Assembly (NCBI RefSeq): GCF_024397915.1
Contig: NZ_CP073347.1
Location: 1 to 64,000, forward strand
Origin: Marinobacterium rhizophilum
GTDB lineage: Bacteria; Pseudomonadota; Gammaproteobacteria; Pseudomonadales; Balneatricaceae
Direction of reading: 5' to 3'
Length of the DNA stretch: 64,000 nucleotides
A model generated the notes under the pieces. The model was not told where the DNA came from and searched no databases. It saw nothing but the letters and a program-made list of their open reading frames with translations. Within the stretch, counting starts at the first letter, position 1; every line of letters starts with the position of its first letter. Below are positions 8,267-17,933 of this stretch, one piece after another. The position numbers and the translations under genes were made by a program.

Positions 8267-9106
8267 ATGAGCATGTTGACCCTGAAACAAGGCCGCCAGT
8301 TACAAACGGTATTGCTCGGTGCCCTGGCCTGGCTGGTCGCACTGACCATCTTCTTCCCGATTTTCTGGATGCTGCTGACCAGCTTCAAGACCGAAATCGA
8401 TGCCTTCGCCACGCCGCCGCAGCTGTTCTTCACGCCGACGCTGGAGAACTACCTGGAAATCGATGAGCGCAGCGACTACTTCCACTTCGCCTGGAACTCG
8501 GTGGTGGTGTCCTTTGGCTCCACCCTGCTGGGCATGCTGCTGGCGGTGCCGGCGGCCTATTCCATGGCGTTTTTCGAAACCAAGCGTACCAAGTCGACGC
8601 TGCTGTGGATGCTGTCCACCAAGATGCTGCCACCGGTCGGCGTGCTGGTGCCCATCTACCTGCTGTTCAAGGACGCAGGCCTGCTGGATACCAAGACCGG
8701 CCTGGTGCTGATCTACACCCTGATCAATCTGCCGATCATGGTCTGGATGGTGTACACCTACTTCAAGGAAATCCCCAAGGAAATCCTCGAGGCGGCACGT
8801 CTGGACGGTGCCACCGCGATGCAGGAGATCTACCGCGTGCTGCTGCCGATCAGCAAGGGCGGCCTGGCCTCCACCGTGCTGCTGTCCCTGATCCTGAGCT
8901 GGAACGAAGCCTTCTGGTCACTGAACCTCACCGCCTCGTCGGCAGCGCCGCTCACGGCCCTGGTCGCGTCCTACTCCAGTCCCGAAGGGCTGTTCTGGGC
9001 CAAGCTCTCGGCCGTGTCGACGCTGGCCTGTGCCCCAATTCTGATCTTCGGCTGGCTGAGCCAGAAACAACTGGTGCGCGGTCTCTCCTTTGGCGCCGTT
9101 AAATAA
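8267..9106 (+). CDS. smoG: polyol ABC transporter permease
   Basis: The 279-residue MalG/UgpE-type permease has six membrane segments and the EAA-loop motif Glu-Ala-Ala-Arg-Leu-Asp-Gly-Ala near residue 175. It forms the heterodimeric channel with SmoF and docks to SmoK. GGGAGGGG precedes the ATG by a short spacer, a much better ribosome binding site than that of smoF. It lies 10 bp after smoF and 15 bp before smoK, clearly in one operon. Confidence 0.88.
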   Translation: MSMLTLKQGRQLQTVLLGALAWLVALTIFFPIFWMLLTSFKTEIDAFATPPQLFFTPTLENYLEIDERSDYFHFAWNSVVVSFGSTLLGMLLAVPAAYSMAFFETKRTKSTLLWMLSTKMLPPVGVLVPIYLLFKDAGLLDTKTGLVLIYTLINLPIMVWMVYTYFKEIPKEILEAARLDGATAMQEIYRVLLPISKGGLASTVLLSLILSWNEAFWSLNLTASSAAPLTALVASYSSPEGLFWAKLSAVSTLACAPILIFGWLSQKQLVRGLSFGAVK

Positions 9107-9121
9107 TAAGAGGTTATTCCC

Positions 9122-10231
<1,110 letters not shown>

Positions 10232-10314
10232 GTTACGATATTTTTCGGTCAATACGTCTGAGTCTGGATCTTCTCAATATAAATCTGTGTGCTTGTAGCG
10301 GCGGGTAACTGGAA

Positions 10315-11085
10315 ATGAAACTGAAAGACAAAGTCGCAATTATTACGGGTAGCGCTCAAGGTATTGGGCGTGCTATTGCTGAACGTTATGCCAGGGAAGG
10401 GGCAAAGGTGGTGATTGCCGATATCCTGATGCAGGAGGCCGAAAAAACGGCGGGCGAAATTGGTGAATCCGCAATAGCGGTACAGCTGAACGTGACAGAT
10501 CAGGCATCTGTGGCCAGGATGGTCAAGGAAGTCGTATCCACACTGGGTAAGATCGATATTCTGGTCAATAATGCCGCCGTATTCGAGATGGGGCCCTTCC
10601 TGGAAATATCCGAGGCCTCTTACGAGAAAATATTCTCCGTGAACGTAAAGGGGCTCCTGTTCACAACACAGGTGGTTGCTAAACAGATGGTCGAGCAAGG
10701 TCAAGGGGGTAAGATTATTAATCTGGCATCCCAGGCCGGGCGTCGCGGTGAAGCACTGGTTGCCACCTATTGCGCAAGCAAGGCGGCAGTCATCAGCCTG
10801 ACTCAGTCGGCAGGGCTTGCTCTTATCAAGGATAAAATCAACGTTAACGGTATTGCACCAGGGGTTGTTGATACTCCCATGTGGGAGGACGTGGATGCCC
10901 TTTTCGCCAAATACGAAAACCGTCCCATCGGTGAGAAGAAAAGACTTGTCGGGGAAGCGGTACCCTATGGCCGTATGGGAACCCCTGAAGAATTTGGGGG
11001 CGCTGCGGTATTTTTGGCGTCATCCGACAGCGACTATGTTGTAGCCCAAACGCTGAATGTTGATGGTGGTAACTGGATGAGTTGA
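10315..11085 (+). CDS. polS: sorbitol/galactitol 2-dehydrogenase (SDR)
   Basis: The 256-residue classical SDR has the cofactor motif Gly-Ser-Ala-Gln-Gly-Ile-Gly near residue 13, Asn-Asn-Ala-Ala at about 89, and the catalytic Tyr-Cys-Ala-Ser-Lys. It closely resembles the Rhodobacter sphaeroides sorbitol dehydrogenase (PolS/SmoS), including the C-terminal Asn-Val-Asp-Gly-Gly-Asn-Trp-Met-Ser. An Asp near residue 36 favours NAD+. The enzyme would oxidise sorbitol to fructose and galactitol to tagatose. It follows smoK by 83 bp on the same strand. From about 10250 onward the DNA is visibly richer in A+T than the transporter genes. Confidence 0.85.
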   Translation: MKLKDKVAIITGSAQGIGRAIAERYAREGAKVVIADILMQEAEKTAGEIGESAIAVQLNVTDQASVARMVKEVVSTLGKIDILVNNAAVFEMGPFLEISEASYEKIFSVNVKGLLFTTQVVAKQMVEQGQGGKIINLASQAGRRGEALVATYCASKAAVISLTQSAGLALIKDKINVNGIAPGVVDTPMWEDVDALFAKYENRPIGEKKRLVGEAVPYGRMGTPEEFGGAAVFLASSDSDYVVAQTLNVDGGNWMS

Positions 11086-11092
11086 GTTGTTT

Positions 11093-11122
11093 TTAAAAAT
11101 GAATTTCGCTCTTCATTTTTAA
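11093..11122 (+). terminator. AT-rich hairpin after polS
   Basis: An 11-bp perfect inverted repeat (TTAAAAATGAA / TTCATTTTTAA) with an 8-nt loop begins 8 bp after the polS stop. The stem is weak but its run of T resembles a terminator ending the smo operon. Confidence 0.5.
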
Positions 11123-11386
11123 TATCAAGGCTATAGCGACATTAAATGTTAGTGGAGATCCATGGTCTGGTTAATGGACTCTTCAGTAGATAGGTCGCTG
11201 CCACTTGTTTTGAACCATGCAGGATCAGTAAAATCTCGTTACAGGCAGCGATGTTGCAATGTATGATTCTGAGTAAAATTTATTTTACATAGACTGCGTA
11301 TAAAAACGCTGTCAATTTGCAGTGGTCATCAGTCGTGACGTATGACAAAATTGCTGCTGGTTTAAGTGGGAATGGGATCTGTGTCG

Positions 11387-12418
11387 ATGTCGAAAAAAGT
11401 GAAGAATATGGAGGAGTTTTCCCGTATAGCCGGAGTGTCAAGGCCTACCGCGTCGAAATATTTTGAAAGCCCCGATGCCGTAACGCCTCGGTCTCGTCAA
11501 AAGATAGAGGCAGCTCTCGAAAAAATCGACTACAGGCCCAATTTTCTAGCATCAAACTTGATGCGAAAGGAAACCAGAATCCTGGGAGTGCTTGTTCCAT
11601 CGATTGGTGATCCATTTTATGCGGAAATAGTTCGAGCCATCGAGGTCGCAGCGCTTAAATATGGCTATATGGCCATGATCGAGTGCTCTTACGGTTCCGG
11701 CGAGATGGAGGAAAAGGCGATTGAAAACTTTATGTCTGTCAACGTTGCAGGGATCTGTATAGCGCCTGTCGGGCTTTTATCCTCATCTAAAGTATTGTCG
11801 AAAACTGAGAAAAGTATTCCGGTTGTGTACATCGACTCTACGTTTGACGAGAGCGATGCTTTTGTAAAGACCAACAATGCTCAAAGTATAGGGTTAATTA
11901 CTCAGTATATGCTTAGAGCAAGCGAGCAACCGCCGATGCTATTTCCTATGCCAAACGTAAATAGTAATGCTCAGGAAAGAAGCGCCGCCTATGTCGCGAC
12001 TATGGATAAATTCGGATTTGAGCCCATATTACTTGATGTAAACACTGATCAGAAAACTTGGGATTTTGAAAAATGGGGGCAGCAGGAAATGCTGCGTTTG
12101 CTTGACCGGGGCGGAATCCCTGGCCGCTCGATTCTCTGTGCCAACGATCGAATTGCGTTTGGCGTAATTTCGGCACTGTATGGTTCGGGTTTAGAGGTGG
12201 GGCGTAAAACAAAGGCAGGCTTTTCCGTTGCTGGCCACGATAACCAGCCGTTAAGCAATTTTACTTGTCCTCCTTTAACAACGGTCGCGCAGGACTTTGA
12301 ATTGATAGGTAGTACCGCGATAGAAATATTGCTACAAAAAATAGGACGTATTAGTAGAGAAAATTTATCGAATAAGATTATGCTTGATACACAGTTGATA
12401 CTACGAGAGTCTGCGTAA
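11387..12418 (+). CDS. LacI-family transcriptional regulator of polyol genes
   Basis: An N-terminal LacI helix-turn-helix (Ala-Gly-Val-Ser-Arg-Pro-Thr-Ala-Ser) and hinge occupy about residues 8-55, followed by a periplasmic-binding-protein-like effector domain with Pro-Ser-Ile-Gly-Asp-Pro-Phe-Tyr. From this ATG the protein has 343 residues, the usual length. GTG 11366 and ATG 11372 are possible earlier starts; GGGA 9 bp before 11387 favours the one chosen. The gene is AT-rich. A 6-bp inverted repeat GTAAAA/TTTTAC at 11273-11288 could be an autoregulatory site. Its position between two polyol transporter operons carrying similar palindromes suggests it represses both and is released by a sugar or polyol. 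Confidence 0.85.
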   Translation: MSKKVKNMEEFSRIAGVSRPTASKYFESPDAVTPRSRQKIEAALEKIDYRPNFLASNLMRKETRILGVLVPSIGDPFYAEIVRAIEVAALKYGYMAMIECSYGSGEMEEKAIENFMSVNVAGICIAPVGLLSSSKVLSKTEKSIPVVYIDSTFDESDAFVKTNNAQSIGLITQYMLRASEQPPMLFPMPNVNSNAQERSAAYVATMDKFGFEPILLDVNTDQKTWDFEKWGQQEMLRLLDRGGIPGRSILCANDRIAFGVISALYGSGLEVGRKTKAGFSVAGHDNQPLSNFTCPPLTTVAQDFELIGSTAIEILLQKIGRISRENLSNKIMLDTQLILRESA

Positions 12419-12720
12419 GTCTTAGATTTATATTCAGCGAGTCTCTACGTTAAGCAGGGATGCTTAATTATATGCATTTATTGGGGGATGGTGCTTCGAT
12501 ACGAGTTGTACGCAAATCATTGCTCCATTTTTGTATTTTTGCGGGGTCCTTACAGACAGATAATTTCTTACGAAACTTACCAGATTTTTCACGGGTGCTG
12601 ATCCATGGTTCATTCTCTCAGGTTCGCTACGTAACCCTGGAGGCTGGCTAGATCTTTACCCACACGTTTTAATCTATATTTTATAATGCCGTTCAGGCAC
12701 ACTTAAACCAGGGGTTAATC
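12419..12720. other. 302-bp intergenic region before second SDR
   Basis: The stretch is AT-rich and non-coding. No terminator, operator or convincing promoter stands out. AGGGG close to the ATG at 12721 serves as ribosome binding site. Confidence 0.4.
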
Positions 12721-13482
12721 ATGAGCTATACATTCGACAAAGCATTCGATTTTAGCGGCCAAGTGGCTCTAATTACTGGCGGTGCTTCCGGTATTGGCAA
12801 GTGTATTGCTGAACTGTTCGCCGAACGCGGTGCCACGCTGGTGTTGGTCGACCGGAACGAGAAGGTGCATGAAACAGCTCGTTCGCTTGGGTCGCAGCAT
12901 CTCTCCTGGGTGGGTGACGTCGCAGACGAGGCTACCGTGCAGGGCGTTGTTGCGGGTACAGTCGAAAAATTAGGGCGCATCGACATTCTTGTTAATAACG
13001 CCGGTATCGGCCCGCTCGCCAAGGCCGAGGAAACGTCGGCTGATCTGTGGGATATAACGATGGCGGTAAATTTGCGCGGTCCGTTTCTCTACGCCCGAGA
13101 AGTCGGTAAGCAGATGATCAAGCAGGGAGGCGGGCGCATCGTCAATCTGGCCTCCCAGGCCGCGCTGGTCGCGCTCGACGGCCACCTCGCTTACTGCGCC
13201 AGCAAGGCCGGTGTACTTGGCATGACCCGCGTGCTTGCGATGGAGTGGGGTCCCCATGGCATCACCGTTAACGCCATTTCTCCGACTGTTGTCGAGACTG
13301 AAATGGGCGCTCAGGGAAGCTGGTCCGGCGAAACCGGTGTGGCATTCAAGAAAAAAATTCCGACTGGCCGCTTCGCGCAACCCGAGGAAATCGCGCTTGC
13401 CGCGCTCTATCTCGTGAGCGGCGCTGCTGGCATGGTCAATGGTGAGAACCTTGTCGTGGATGGCGGCTATACCGCAACGTAA
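12721..13482 (+). CDS. SDR polyol dehydrogenase, GolD/DthD-like
   Basis: The 253-residue classical SDR has Gly-Gly-Ala-Ser-Gly-Ile-Gly near residue 20, an Asp at about 43 favouring NAD+, Asn-Asn-Ala-Gly, catalytic Ser near 147 and Tyr-Cys-Ala-Ser-Lys near 160. It differs clearly from the PolS protein upstream and looks like the GolD/DthD group, which oxidises polyols such as D-threitol, D-arabinitol or altritol. It is more GC-rich than the neighbouring LacI gene. It probably supplies a second polyol-to-ketose step for the tagatose kinase branch. The substrate is not determined. Confidence 0.75.
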   Translation: MSYTFDKAFDFSGQVALITGGASGIGKCIAELFAERGATLVLVDRNEKVHETARSLGSQHLSWVGDVADEATVQGVVAGTVEKLGRIDILVNNAGIGPLAKAEETSADLWDITMAVNLRGPFLYAREVGKQMIKQGGGRIVNLASQAALVALDGHLAYCASKAGVLGMTRVLAMEWGPHGITVNAISPTVVETEMGAQGSWSGETGVAFKKKIPTGRFAQPEEIALAALYLVSGAAGMVNGENLVVDGGYTAT

Positions 13483-13625
13483 TAAACTAGCCTCCACTGC
13501 CGGGCATGCCCTCAGTGCATTCCTGCCAAGAACCTGGCCACTGCAGCGGGTTCTAGCTCGTGTACAGCAGACGACTGCCGAGATGGTGGTCCTCCGCACG
13601 GGCGTGATAGCACGCGGCGCCAGTG

Positions 13626-13649
13626 GCCAGGCATGAAAACATGCCTGGC
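13626..13649. terminator. perfect hairpin downstream of second SDR
   Basis: GCCAGGCATG, four A, CATGCCTGGC form a perfect 10-bp stem-loop 143 bp after the SDR stop. No T-run follows, so it may be a terminator without the usual tail or a repeat hairpin. Confidence 0.4.
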
Positions 13650-13847
13650 GTGAATTACGCATCCAGCCTCGGCTACTAGCCCGAATGTTTCATCCGGCCC
13701 TCGAGTAGAGGGCCCAATCGCTTAGCTCTATTCGATGTGAAGAGCACGCCCCAGAGAATTGTTCATTTATTGATCAGGCGGTGCGATAAGAACGCAACTT
13801 CCCCTTACCCCGTTGTTTATTCCGTGCCGGGAGCAGCACCGCTGACA

Positions 13848-14215
13848 CTATCCCGGCGCCATTTTGACGACTATTTTCTGGAACAGCGCTTGGTCCGGAT
13901 AAGTGCTACTCATCATGATGCGGATTCGGCGGGTATTGCGGGTGATAAAGGCACCGATTTTCAAGAGCCGGTACGCAACGTGGTCACCTGAGCGCTGGCG
14001 CAGCGGGTGCCGCGCAGGTAGCCGCTGCGCAGCCTTTCCATCAGGACGTAAGCCAGGCCGGACAGCAGCAGACGATACTGATTGGGCCACCAGTCCTGAC
14101 AGCCGGTTCTGTCCGAGAACAGCCACTGCAGTTCCTTGATTCGGTTCTCCATGTCTGATCGGCCAAGTCCGACAAACCGCTACAGTCGATATTATCGCGG
14201 CCTTGCACCAGTCGT
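13848..14215 (-). pseudogene. IS1380-family transposase, degraded C-terminus
   Basis: Two minus-strand frames together read as the C-terminus of an IS1380 transposase. One (14152-13961) starts Met-Glu-Asn-Arg-Ile-Lys-Glu-Leu and contains Trp-Trp-Pro-Asn-Gln-Tyr-Arg-Leu-Leu-Leu-Ser. After a frameshift the next continues Leu-Lys-Ile-Gly-Ala-Phe-Ile-Thr-Arg-Asn-Thr-Arg-Arg-Ile-Arg and ends Lys-Met-Ala-Pro-Gly-stop. Upstream of Met-Glu-Asn the frame contains two stop codons. About the last quarter of a normal transposase remains, so it is inactive. Confidence 0.75.
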
Positions 14216-14512
14216 GACGAACGCTCTGGTGATTTTTACAGCGTGGTGGAGTCTTGATTCGGGCCGATGGTTCGGCCGGTCGGGAAATGTACCGGCCGTC
14301 TGCATGGTGCAAAATATCGACTGGCGTGGAGGCCAGGGGGGGAATCATTGGGTCTCCCATTATTAACCCGGCGGGTTAATACATGAAACAGGGATGTTTC
14401 ATCATTGGCCGCAGGCCAATGCGAACCCCATCCCTTCACCCGAGAGAATCCAGCAGGTCCACGCACGTGCGCCTGTTTTGAATAGGGAGGGAACCTATTT
14501 GCCAGCCAGGTT
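13848..14512 (-). mobile_element. IS1380-like element remnant
   Basis: The transposase fragment is preceded on its strand by a leader of about 150 bp that recurs in the opposite orientation at 59288-59545. The outer border reads inward CCTGGCTGGCAAATAGG, a plausible terminal inverted repeat. A perfect TGAAACA/TGTTTCA hairpin lies inside. Most of the transposase gene is deleted. No second end or target duplication could be assigned. Confidence 0.55.
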
Positions 14513-14716
14513 AATAATGCAAAGGCCCGATGTGATGGTTGTCGCTTCTTCCGAGTGAGTCCAGTATGCCTGTGCAGCAGCGCCTGCTCTTTTAGGCTTA
14601 AGAGTCATGACGCGGCTGACAGATCGGTTATTAAAGTGGTGAGAGTTTACACCTGTGCAACCAACCTCAAAGGCGCGTGGTTACTGAGGTCTAACGCGAC
14701 GTGAAATGGCGCCTGG

Positions 14717-16012
14717 TTAAGAAAAAGTATCGTTAACACAGCTGGCTGCAACATAGTCTCTGGTGAGGGCTTCGATTGAACCGAGTGTCAGTTCACGCGC
14801 CGTCGGCGACAGTCGTCCTTCCCGAACGGCAGGATAAAGTTCGCCAAGATATTGGCCGATCAATGTTTCCGGCAGTATCCGGTCTCCGAGCAGGTTGAAA
14901 AGCACCTCAACGGCTTCGCGTGCAGCAGGATTTGGCCAGTAGTAGCGAATGCGGTCACTGTAGGAGAAATGCCGCTGAAGCATTTTCTCGTCCAGGCTGC
15001 CATGGTAGTAGCGTTCCCAGTTATCCGGTGAGCCTTGCATGACTCGCTCCATCGTGGCCCGGAAGGTCTCGGCGCGTGCGTTGGGGTAGAGTTCTTCTGC
15101 AATGGCGTCCAGCCCATAGAAGGCTTGGCGCATCTTGTATGTCAATGCCGGGCCTACCTTCAGGATTGCGAAGCCATCGGTTACTAGGGACGCCAGTGCT
15201 GACTGGGTCTGGTAATCGGTCGAATGGGCTTCGAAGACTAGGCCCGGAAGCTGATCCAGTGCAGCGCTCAGATCCTGGGCTGCGACAGGTTTGTAATCGA
15301 TAACGCTATGATTATCAAACTCCACACCCGGCTGCACCACCAGGCCTATGACGCGGGAAAAAGCGTCGCCCAGTCCTCTGTCGTTAAAGGCCGCCTTGTG
15401 CGCGGCAACGGTCGCGATGGCTGAAGCGGGCGTAGTAACTTCCAGGTCTTCGATTTCTTCGGTTGCGCCGCCCGGTACCGGCACTTCGGTGCCGATGATA
15501 TAAACAGGCAGTGGGCTGTTTCCGCCGGGGACTGAGGCTTCAGCGGCTTCGGCAAGGCTGGCTGCACGCTGCGCGGTATCCGCGTCACTCAAGGCAACAG
15601 GCTCACCTGCGCAGCCCATAGAGCAGTCCAGATGCAGCTTGGTAAATCCGGCTGCGGCATAGGACCGTATCATGGCTCTGGCCTTGTCCATCGCCTCGCT
15701 GACGGGAAGGTGCTTCCAGGGGTTGGGGCCCAGATGATCCCCGCCCAGGATCAAGCGTTCACGGGGGAAATCAGCCCTTTCGGCGATAGCCTCGACGAAG
15801 GCCCTGAAATCGGCCGGAGTCATGCCGGTGTAGCCACCATCCTGATTGACCTGGTTGCAGGTTGCCTCGATAAGCAGCGGCAAGGCGCTGGGTTTGAGTG
15901 CGCGCATGGCACCTTCAATTGCCAGCGGATGTGCCGTGCAAATCGAAGGGATACCGGATGGGCCTGCCTTGTGGCGCCATGCGTGGATGTCGATAAGCGG
16001 ATTGGGTGTCAT
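14717..16012 (-). CDS. KbaZ/GatZ-family protein, probable D-tagatose-6-P 4-epimerase
   Basis: The 431-residue protein is of the PF08013 family, once called tagatose-bisphosphate aldolase non-catalytic subunit. Visible motifs include Gly-Gly-Asp-His-Leu-Gly-Pro-Asn near residue 90 and Leu-His-Leu-Asp-Cys-Ser-Met. No KbaY/GatY aldolase partner is encoded nearby. In Agrobacterium a homologue next to a PfkB tagatose kinase and an ABC transporter was shown to epimerise D-tagatose-6-P to D-fructose-6-P, and the gene order here is comparable. It is the last gene of the minus-strand operon, 3 bp after the kinase gene. The epimerase role is therefore more likely than an aldolase-chaperone role. Confidence 0.8.
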   Translation of the reverse strand: MTPNPLIDIHAWRHKAGPSGIPSICTAHPLAIEGAMRALKPSALPLLIEATCNQVNQDGGYTGMTPADFRAFVEAIAERADFPRERLILGGDHLGPNPWKHLPVSEAMDKARAMIRSYAAAGFTKLHLDCSMGCAGEPVALSDADTAQRAASLAEAAEASVPGGNSPLPVYIIGTEVPVPGGATEEIEDLEVTTPASAIATVAAHKAAFNDRGLGDAFSRVIGLVVQPGVEFDNHSVIDYKPVAAQDLSAALDQLPGLVFEAHSTDYQTQSALASLVTDGFAILKVGPALTYKMRQAFYGLDAIAEELYPNARAETFRATMERVMQGSPDNWERYYHGSLDEKMLQRHFSYSDRIRYYWPNPAAREAVEVLFNLLGDRILPETLIGQYLGELYPAVREGRLSPTARELTLGSIEALTRDYVAASCVNDTFS

Positions 16013-16015
16013 TGT

Positions 16016-16957
16016 TCAGTCCTCCAGAGCGTGAAGAAAGTTGTCGAGTTCGGCGCGGCTGGAAGTGCCTTCCATCGGCCCCAGTTGGGTTACGGCCCGT
16101 GCCCCGGCGGCATTGGCGTAGCGAAGCGCCATTTGCGCGCTGGCACCTGCGAGCCAGAAGCTAAGAAAAGCCCCGCCGAAAGAGTCACCTGCGCCGGTTG
16201 GGTCTGTTTCGGTAACCTGCATGGGGGAGGCGTCGTATCGTTCTCCGTTTTCGAACAGGCTTGCACCCTCTGAGCCGCGCTTGACGACGATGCTGCGAAT
16301 GCCGCGACGCAAAAGATCCTGAATAGCGGCCGCTTCGTCACGGCTATCGGAAAACAGGAAGACTTCATCACCCGAGGGCATGAAAAGGTCGGTCATCGAT
16401 AAAATCCTCTCAAGCGCGGGTCGCAGTCCTGGCCTATTGAGGATTTCCGGCCGCAGGTTGGGGTCCAGTGACAAGGATCCCCCCCGGGCTTTTATTTTTT
16501 CGGCGGCATCGATAATCATGCCTCTGAGACCGGGTGCGGATAGCGCCGAGCCCATGACATGCAAATGGTCGCAGTGGTCAACCAGCTTTTCGGATGCCGC
16601 GGTGCGGGAGATTTGACCACAGGCGCTATGCTGAATATTGAAGATGAAAGCGCGGCTGCCATCCTCCCGATACCGGACAAAGGCACTGCCGGTGCACTCG
16701 CCGGGTGCAATGGATATGCCCGATACATCGACTCCGTCTGCGCGCAGCCTTTCAATATTTAGCTGTCCGAAATCGTCATCTCCCACGCGGGATACGATTG
16801 CACAGGGTGTTCCGAGCTTGCCGAGCTGATCAATGAAGATCGCCGGGGCGCCGGACGGGAAGGGTCCAACGAGCGGCTGTGCAGAACGGAACCCATGCCC
16901 CTTGGTCGTCGCCACGATCTCAACGAGGATTTCTCCTATAGTCAGAACTTTTTTCAT
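16016..16957 (-). CDS. PfkB-family sugar kinase, probable tagatose kinase
   Basis: The 313-residue ribokinase-fold protein has the N-terminal Gly-Glu-Ile-Leu-Val-Glu motif and the C-terminal Asp-Pro-Thr-Gly-Ala-Gly-Asp-Ser-Phe, whose Asp is the catalytic base. It would phosphorylate a ketohexose, most likely D-tagatose at O-6, feeding the epimerase encoded 3 bp downstream. It lies 4 bp after the permease gene, inside one tightly packed operon. Fructose or another ketose cannot be excluded from sequence alone. Confidence 0.82.
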   Translation of the reverse strand: MKKVLTIGEILVEIVATTKGHGFRSAQPLVGPFPSGAPAIFIDQLGKLGTPCAIVSRVGDDDFGQLNIERLRADGVDVSGISIAPGECTGSAFVRYREDGSRAFIFNIQHSACGQISRTAASEKLVDHCDHLHVMGSALSAPGLRGMIIDAAEKIKARGGSLSLDPNLRPEILNRPGLRPALERILSMTDLFMPSGDEVFLFSDSRDEAAAIQDLLRRGIRSIVVKRGSEGASLFENGERYDASPMQVTETDPTGAGDSFGGAFLSFWLAGASAQMALRYANAAGARAVTQLGPMEGTSSRAELDNFLHALED

Positions 16958-16961
16958 GTTA

Positions 16962-17933
16962 TTAGCCTTTCTGTCGCTTGGAGCGCACGTCCAGCCAAAC
17001 CGCGATAAGGATGACGAGGCCCTTGACGATCAACTGATAGAAATAGGGTACGGAAAGCATATTCATGCCGTTGTTCAACACACCGATAATCAAGGCGCCA
17101 ATCAGGGTCCCGACCATGGTACCCACACCGCCGGCAAGGCTTGTCCCACCCAAAACGGCGGCGGCAATGGCATCGAGTTCATAACTCATGCCGGCGTTGG
17201 TCTGGGCCGAGTAAAGGCGGGACGACAGCAAGATGCCGGCCACGGCTGCCATGGTGCCGGACAGGGTGAAGATCATGATTTTCAGCTTGTCGACCTTGAT
17301 ACCGGAATAACGGGCGGCTTCACGATTACCACCGGTCAGATAGGTTCGGCGGCCAAAGGTCGTGCGTGATAGCAGAATATGATTCACAAGAAACAGCACG
17401 GCCACGATCCAGATAATGATGGGTATGCCCATAAAGCTGTCGCTGCCGATGGCCGTCCAGGTGTCATCCATGATCATTTCCGGCGCGCCGTTGGTGGGCA
17501 GGCTCACCAGGCCGCGATAGATCCCCATGGTTGCCACGGTTACGATAAAGGAAGGCAGCAGAAATTTGGCAGTCAGTACGCCATTCAGCATACCCATGGC
17601 GGCACCGGCGAGCAGCGTCACGGCAAGTGACGGGCCAAAGCCCCAGCCGAGGGCGAGTACCTGGGCGCCCACCATTCCCGCCACGGCGATGATCGAACCA
17701 ATGGAAAGGTCTATTTCACCGAGCAGAATAACCCAGGTCATTCCGAACGCGGCAATAGCGATCACGGCAACCTGCTGCAGAATATTGGTGAAATTCGGCA
17801 CGGTCATGAAGCGCTCGTTCATGACCGAAAAAATGACGCAGACAATAACAAATGACAGCAGTATGCCGCCAAATTGACGCAAAAGGTTTTGCGCCGACGA
17901 ATAACGGGCGCTGACGGTAGAAACCTGATTCAT
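16962..17933 (-). CDS. RbsC-like ABC sugar permease
   Basis: The 323-residue membrane protein has 8-10 hydrophobic segments and the RbsC/AraH-family motif Gly-Glu-Ile-Asp-Leu-Ser-Ile-Gly-Ser near residue 70. It also has Ala-Ala-Ala-Val-Leu-Gly-Gly-Thr-Ser-Leu-Ala-Gly-Gly near 250. It forms the homodimeric channel for the ATPase encoded upstream, with a 4-bp overlap (17930-17933). This is the second, unrelated polyol or ketose importer in the region. Confidence 0.87.
   Translation of the reverse strand: MNQVSTVSARYSSAQNLLRQFGGILLSFVIVCVIFSVMNERFMTVPNFTNILQQVAVIAIAAFGMTWVILLGEIDLSIGSIIAVAGMVGAQVLALGWGFGPSLAVTLLAGAAMGMLNGVLTAKFLLPSFIVTVATMGIYRGLVSLPTNGAPEMIMDDTWTAIGSDSFMGIPIIIWIVAVLFLVNHILLSRTTFGRRTYLTGGNREAARYSGIKVDKLKIMIFTLSGTMAAVAGILLSSRLYSAQTNAGMSYELDAIAAAVLGGTSLAGGVGTMVGTLIGALIIGVLNNGMNMLSVPYFYQLIVKGLVILIAVWLDVRSKRQKG

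Larger units (their letters stand above)
13483..14716. other. 1.2-kb gene-free region with insertion-sequence relic
   Basis: The region holds a perfect 10-bp hairpin (13626-13649), the transposase fragment and end of an IS1380-family element (13848-14512), and about 200 bp of unrecognised sequence before the stop of the KbaZ-like gene. No intact gene was found. Confidence 0.6.
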
